Source: Ursus arctos (lineage: Eukaryota; Chordata; Mammalia; Carnivora; Ursidae). Taken from it: a stretch of DNA of 64,000 nt. The stretch spans positions 24,733,772 to 24,797,771 of the forward strand of contig NW_026622874.1 of assembly GCF_023065955.2 (NCBI RefSeq). The letters are read 5' to 3'. Every line of letters begins with the position of its first letter. Within the stretch, counting starts at the first letter, position 1. Position numbers and translations under genes: made by a program. This document shows, one piece after another, positions 59,049 to 64,000 of this stretch. Below the pieces are notes generated by a model. That model worked only from the letters and a program-made list of their open reading frames with translations, was not told the origin of the DNA and did not search any database.

Positions 59049-60179
59049 CTGCCAAAGGGAAAAGGGCGAGGACCACGGTCAGAACCTGACAGCTGAAGGC
59101 CAGGGAGGGAGCCACTGGGGTGTAGACCAGCCCTCAGTGGCCATGGGAAAGGGGCAGGACACATGGGGGGGGGCAGCAAATGGGAGAGCCCAGGACCTGC
59201 AGACAGGAAGCACAGAAAGATGCAAGGAGCAGAGTGGGCCACACACGAGTAGGTGGTTGGACCAGCGCCTCCTAGCATGTGGGGCTTCCCACTCTCATCC
59301 CTGCTCTGCAGTCGTCGAGGGAGGGCGGTGGGCATCAGCCCGGGACGGAGCCCCTGGGGCCTGCAGGAAAGTGGTACAAAGGCTTACCCGGTCTGCACTC
59401 CCCTGTTCTCCTTTGCTCTCAGGACATCTACCTATACCCACCCTGTGCTCAGCACTGGCCCTTAATTCTAGGGCAGAGACCTTTGTTCCCCCTGCCTTCG
59501 CTGTCCTCTGCTCCTCAGATGACAGCGGGGGGTGGGGGGAGCACAGGCTGAGAAGTACAGCGGTCTGATCCTATGAGAGGATGGCTGACGACGGTGACTA
59601 GCAGACCCGTGTTGGCATCACCCTCAAAAAACAAGAGTGCCGTGGCTCTCTTCCACAAGAGCTAATGAAAACCACAGGACTGTGTGTGCCGAGAGCACCG
59701 GCAGCTGCTTCTCAAAACCACTGCTGAACGCTTCAGCTCAGGGCCTAGATGAGCCCCCACGTGGCAGCAGGCACACGCAAAGTGACGCGCACAGGAGTGG
59801 GCTCCCGTGGGCAGAAGGGTAGTCACTACTTTCACTCACATGTGCCCACACGCATCCTTGCGGAGGCCCACACGCAGGCCCACGTGCGAGGCACACGCGC
59901 CAACACGAAGTACCCACACCAACGCGTGCCAACTCACAGGCCGCATAGAGGAGTGCACGACACACGGGGTCACGTACCGTAGACACACACTGAACTGAGC
60001 ACAAGTGGAGAGGTGCAGAGGATAGTGTCCACAAACCATGTGCACGGAACACACGCACACACCACGGCACACACTGACATGCACGCCCAGCGCCACTGTG
60101 TCCGTGGTGAGAATGAAGACACGGTGTCCCCACGCACACACAGAACCGCTCACAAACACGCAGACCGGTACACACATAC
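59049..60179 (-). other. CACNA1E: intron 19, with a GU-rich tract next to exon 19
   Basis: A 1.1-kb intron. Its first 420 bases in gene orientation (59.76-60.18 kb) are a degenerate CACACG/GTGTGC tract. The rest shows no repeat or exon-like sequence. Confidence 0.75.
59760..60179 (-). repeat. degenerate GU-rich (CGTGTG) tract downstream of exon 19
   Basis: On the plus strand CACACG, CACACA and CACGTG motifs recur irregularly, with unusually many CpG. In the transcript this is a GU-rich intronic region that begins at the exon 19 donor (GTATGTGTG). It resembles a decayed (CA)n repeat array. Confidence 0.8.
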
Positions 60180-60236
60180 AGGTGGCTGCTGCGTGGCTCC
60201 CACATCGACATGTGGTGTCTTCTCCTTCTGTCTCTT
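60180..60236 (-). CDS. CACNA1E: CACNA1E exon 19, alternatively spliced II-III loop insert (19 aa)
   Basis: This 57-nt exon encodes [19 protein letters not shown], with one base before (completing Glu or similar from exon 18) and two bases of the final Leu codon. The acceptor is CTTTCCCAG and the donor CT|GTATGT. It is the known cassette exon of the Cav2.3 II-III loop; the Arg-rich insert has been linked to calcium- and PKC-dependent modulation of the channel. Being 57 nt, it can be skipped in frame, joining exon 18 to exon 20 with identical phase. Its peptide closely repeats the first 19 residues of exon 20. Confidence 0.95.
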
Positions 60237-61621
60237 CTGGGAAAGAAAAACGAACAGGTTCAGTTCACCCCAACCTCTCAGAACCACAAGCCCCACAGCC
60301 ACCAGCCAGTTTCCAGGGAGAGGTGCAGAGTCCTCTAGGTGCCCACACGTTCTCCACATGCCTGCTGCCCTCTGGAGGCTCCCAACCTCCGACTTGCCCA
60401 GGGAGTGACCTCTGATCCCTTACTATGTGCAAACACATGGGTCCGGTGTTGGAAGCGCACATGCAGACATACAAGAGGTCTCATCTCATAGAGTGTAGAG
60501 CTTTGGATGCTCACTCATCATGCCCCACCAGCGCTCACACTTGCCTCTAAGTGACCTTCAGAGATCTATTCTGGAAACCCTACAAACTTGGATGGGAGCT
60601 GTACTTCCCCGATCATGTCTGGGATATTCACATGGGTGTGACTCCCCAACTCATCACTCCAGTCACCGAAACACGTGCAGGAACAAACGGTTCGCCATGC
60701 ACACCATCAAAGCCACAAAGTAGCCCACGGCCAGAGGCAGGGTCGCCACGCCGTGAGCTATCCATGTACTTTAGGGTACGTGCGATGCCCCTGCAACTCT
60801 GCAACACAGTGACCCTGGCCAGAGGCCTTCCAGGTTCCGTCTGTTCAGCCAGGTAAAGCACAGTGTTAGCCTTCTCAGCCATGAGCAGGGAAAAGAAAAA
60901 AAATCTTTCTACAGACACACACATGCTGTGTCCTTTCGTTTACAAGGTCAAGAGAAGGTCAGACTGGCAGGGTGTGGGCATCACCCACAAAGGCAAATGG
61001 GAGTCCTAAGAATGAAGCTCTCAGTGCAAGGTCAATGCTCAGGGAGAGGACAACATACATGGGACACCTGTGGAGCGAGCTTGCCCTAAGTCCTGGGCTG
61101 TAAGACCCAGTTTGGCCTACTGGGCCCTGCCTAGATCTGGGAGATGCTTAGCAACTGCTGCTCCCTCCCTGACCACCGGAGAACATGCTAGGCCAAGTAG
61201 CACTGCTCAACGGCCATGTCCCACATCCACAGAGAAGCCTGATACATGGGTGGGCTGAGGGAGGAGAGGCTGCTGGTGGGAGCCTCACTTGGCATCTGGA
61301 AGAGGCACAGTGTGTACAAGCATCCAGGGAGTGGGTGCAGACATCACTGTGGAGATGCCTGTGAGCTCCCCAACAGTATGCACCCCTCAGCACAGGCAGC
61401 TGTAATGCGATGAGGCACCCGTGGGGTGCTGCGCCAAGCAGCATGGGTAGCACATAGAAACAGAAGGAAATGCTCTAGCCAGGCAGCATGCACACCCACC
61501 AGGGAAAGCAGATGCTGCCATCTATTTGCAAATTCTCAAATACTCAGATATCAGCTCTCTAGAAGCACATGTGTAAAAGTTTAAGTACATGGAGAAGTTC
61601 TCTTTCTCGTGAATGCACACA

Positions 61622-61637
61622 TGTGCGCACGCACACA

Positions 61638-61680
<43 letters not shown>
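61622..61680 (+). repeat. (CA)n microsatellite
   Basis: CACGCACACACACACATACA followed by about 19 uninterrupted CA units. Probably polymorphic. In the transcript it is a GU repeat. Confidence 0.95.
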
Positions 61681-61681
<1 letters not shown>

Positions 61682-63079
61682 CCAGGCAAAGAGAGACCCA
61701 ACTTTTAATTCCCATACAAATCAGATACACGCTTCAAACTCCACTTTTCCACTCAACACATACACATATCCAAATTCACAGCCCATCATTAATACACCTT
61801 CACTCCTAAAATCACACAGAGAAGCATCGACCTCTCTCCAACTCATGCATATGTGACCTCACATACACCTGACATTATCCCTGTGGATCAGGAAGGGCTA
61901 CAGCATTCTTCCCATTTCAAAGATGAGGCAACAGAGGTTCTAGGATCCTAAGTGGTTCTCTCTCCAAGGACACTGAGCATGGGAGTGACAGAACCAGCCC
62001 TCAGACCTTCTGATTTGTAACAACGCTCTTTTCAGGTTTCTCTATGGACATCCACCTCCTCGGCTGTCTGGCAGTCCAGAAATCAGCAGTCTTGCCTGCA
62101 CTCCGGAGCAGCACACACCCACCCTGACATTGCTCCTGCCAGCAGCACCCACCCTGCAACGGGAGCTGGATCTCTGCTCATCTTGGATGGTTGTAGCACC
62201 TTCTTCCACCTTACCGTGCCCAGACACGCACACAGCTCACTGCCTACAGCCCTATGCCTACCCGCAATTCATTCATTCTTTCATTCCACAAATAGTGAGT
62301 TTCTACTCTGGGCCAAGCATCTTCCCAACTCACGTCTCCAAACCCACTCTTCCCTGGGCTTCCTCATCTCAGTAAATAGAACCACCCACTCCTAAGTGAC
62401 AGCCAGCCCTCCCCATCAGCATGTTTGCATACCTGTGTGTATGTATTTTTAACCCAAACTCATGAGTGCAGGGAAGGTGGGGAAGGAACCACTCAAGGCC
62501 CAGAGATTATTCCAGAGAGGAAGGAGTTGCTCTGCCTTTCTCCATCAATCTTTAACAAAGTTTGAGGGCTGTTTTTTTCTCACTCACAGAGAAGGAGCTC
62601 AGAGGCCAGGCCTTCAGTTTTGAAAGGTGAGGGCAAGATGATGACCGTCCAGAGGAAGAAGGGCCCCACATATAACTCTAGAATGACTCCAAGAGCAAGG
62701 CAGAGGACATTCAGAGCCCTTCCCATGAGCACTTGGCAAAGAAAGGCTCCTCCCTGACCAGCTGCAAGTGGTGGATGACAGGGCCTGGTGTCGGGATAGA
62801 GTTGTACCTCCCCAGGGTCTCAAATCCTCCCCATCAATCCCAGGGCCACCCATGAGACCTCACGGAGGCTCAGAAGCCACCAAAGGGATTCTCAGCTCCT
62901 TCTCCAACACCTTCCTCCAGCTCCACATAGGGCCCATGCTTTGCTAGTTCTACCAGCAACCACAGGTCCGGAAAGATCCTTAAAGTCTATACCCGATGCT
63001 CCACTCTCTCACCTGCCATTCTCTCCCCAATCCACTCTAACTGAATTCTGTTCCCACTGGGCCACTGAAACTGAAGGTT

Positions 63080-63830
63080 GCTAATAATGTTCATTTTGCC
63101 AAACCCAATTGTCCCTTCTCTGTCCTCCAGCTTACGTGATCTTTCAATAGTATTTAGCTGCACTATCCACTCGCTCCTTCCTAAAGAGTTTTCTTCTCTA
63201 GGTCTCCAGGATAGGACACTTCCATGTTCCTTCTTCCTACTCCCCATCTATCTCCTCTGCTGGACCTTGGGGCACAGGAGTGCTCTGGGCCTCTGTCCTG
63301 AACAACTCTGTGCCCACTACAACTCCGTGCCAGCTCGCCCGGGCAGATAGCTTAACACTGCCCAAATGCAAATGGCTCCCCCCAGATTTTTATTTCTAAC
63401 CCTGACTTCTCTTCCAAGCTTCAGACTCATGTAATCAATGGCCTATTCAATATCTTCACTTGGATGTCCTCTAAGTATCTCAAATTTAATGTGTTCAAAA
63501 TGAACCTTGGATTTCCACTATTCTCCAGACTATCAGTAAGTACTACCACCATCTACCTAGTTCCTTAGGCATCAAACCTTAAAACATAGGAAAAATATTT
63601 CTTTTTTTTCTTATCCCCACCCCCATCACATTTAATCCATCACCTCTTCCTATTGGTTCTCCCTCCAAAGCACAGACTGAATGGGATTACTTCTCATCTC
63701 CTCCATTGCTACCATGGTCTCAATTACCATTACCCGTCACCTACTTTATTCTTATAGCCTTTGTCTCCCTGCTTCCACCCTTAGCCCCTACAATTCATTC
63801 TTCATAGAGCACAGTGACCTTTTAAAAGTA
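63080..63830 (+). mobile_element. ancient LINE-derived sequence (L2/L1M type)
   Basis: It preserves 'CTTCAGACTCATGTAATCAA', 'TCACTTGGATGTCCTCTAAG', 'CTCAAATTTAATGTGTTCAA' and 'GTCTCCCTGCTTCCACCCTT' in the expected order of an old LINE copy. It has decayed with no usable open frame. Confidence 0.6.
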
Positions 63831-63838
63831 TATATCAT

Positions 63839-64000
63839 GGGGGGTACCCAGGTGGCTCAGTTGGTTAAGCGTCTGCCTTTGGCTCAGGTCATGATCCTGG
63901 AGTCCTGGGATCAGGCCCCTCGTCGGGCTCCCTGCTCAGTGGGGATTCTGCTTCTCCCTCTCCTTCTGCCCCTCCCCCTGCTCATGCTCTCTTTCTCTCA
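63839..64000 (+). mobile_element. Can-SINE cut by the window end
   Basis: 'GGGTACCCAGGTGGCTCAGT', 'CTGCCTTTGGCTCAGGTCAT' and the CT-rich section are present; the tail lies beyond the window. Confidence 0.94.

Larger units (their letters stand above)
60237..64000 (-). other. CACNA1E: intron 18 (partial)
   Basis: The intron upstream of exon 19, cut by the window end. I looked for exon 18 (expected to encode KEVSPMSAPNMPSIE or similar, from memory) and did not find it. The stretch contains a (CA)n microsatellite (61.62-61.68 kb), old LINE sequence (about 63.08-63.83 kb) and a truncated Can-SINE at the end. Confidence 0.65.

Noticed and set aside
59049..59335. Upstream extension of the exon 20 open frame to a methionine
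   Set aside because: The acceptor TTTGGCAG at 59049-59056 and the junction with exon 19 set the true exon start; the extension is intronic.
58406..59568. Plus-strand open frames of 70-143 codons
   Set aside because: They are shadows of the GC-rich exon 20 and its flanks; they show no recognised protein family.
60237..64000. Exon 18 of CACNA1E
   Set aside because: I searched for sequence encoding the expected end of exon 18 and did not find it; it must lie beyond the window.

Overview
The window is mammalian genomic DNA from a carnivore. It carries at least seven copies of the carnivore tRNA-derived Can-SINE, recognisable by the 'CTGGGTGGCTCAGT' head followed by 'CTGCCTTTGGCTCAGGTCATGAT'. 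Their type resembles the caniform (bear/mustelid/seal) form more than the young dog-specific or cat forms, which is an inference from memory.

One protein-coding gene explains the window: CACNA1E, the pore-forming alpha1 subunit of the R-type voltage-gated calcium channel Cav2.3, transcribed on the minus strand. The window covers most of the II-III loop, all of repeats III and IV, and the C-terminal tail as far as the alternatively spliced exon 45. Upstream exons (1-18) lie beyond base 64000 and the last C-terminal exons lie before base 1. I placed 28 exons to the base. All have AG/GT borders and matching reading-frame phase, and no frameshift or stop was seen. Exon numbers are counted back from the known 57-nt exon 19; the count then gives 45 to the known 129-nt cassette exon, which supports the scheme.

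Layout from high to low coordinates (direction of transcription): exon 19 (57 nt) and exon 20 (654 nt), then 21-22 (II-III loop, 60.2-55.4 kb); exons 23-25 (IIIS1-S3, 54.2-52.4 kb); an 11-kb intron; a 12-nt microexon 26 (41.47 kb); exons 27-30 (IIIS4-S6, 39.8-35.2 kb); exons 31-37 (III-IV linker and repeat IV, 34.4-20.9 kb); exon 38 (end of IVS6 and EF-hand, 16.5 kb); two alternative 97-nt EF-hand exons, here called 37a (13.2 kb) and 37b/39 (11.2 kb) after their CACNA1A/CACNA1B counterparts; exons 40-44 (pre-IQ, IQ and distal tail, 9.1-3.1 kb); and cassette exon 45 (0.1-0.24 kb).

The introns hold Can-SINEs, carnivore L1 3' ends, a complete MER20 DNA transposon, old LINE and MIR-like relics, simple repeats, two strong perfect hairpins and a G-rich telomere-like minisatellite. 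The main interest is alternative splicing: the microexon with neural-microexon-like upstream signals, the duplicated EF-hand exons that cannot be used together in frame, and exon 19 as a duplicate of the start of exon 20. I found no CRISPR, RNA gene or second protein-coding gene.
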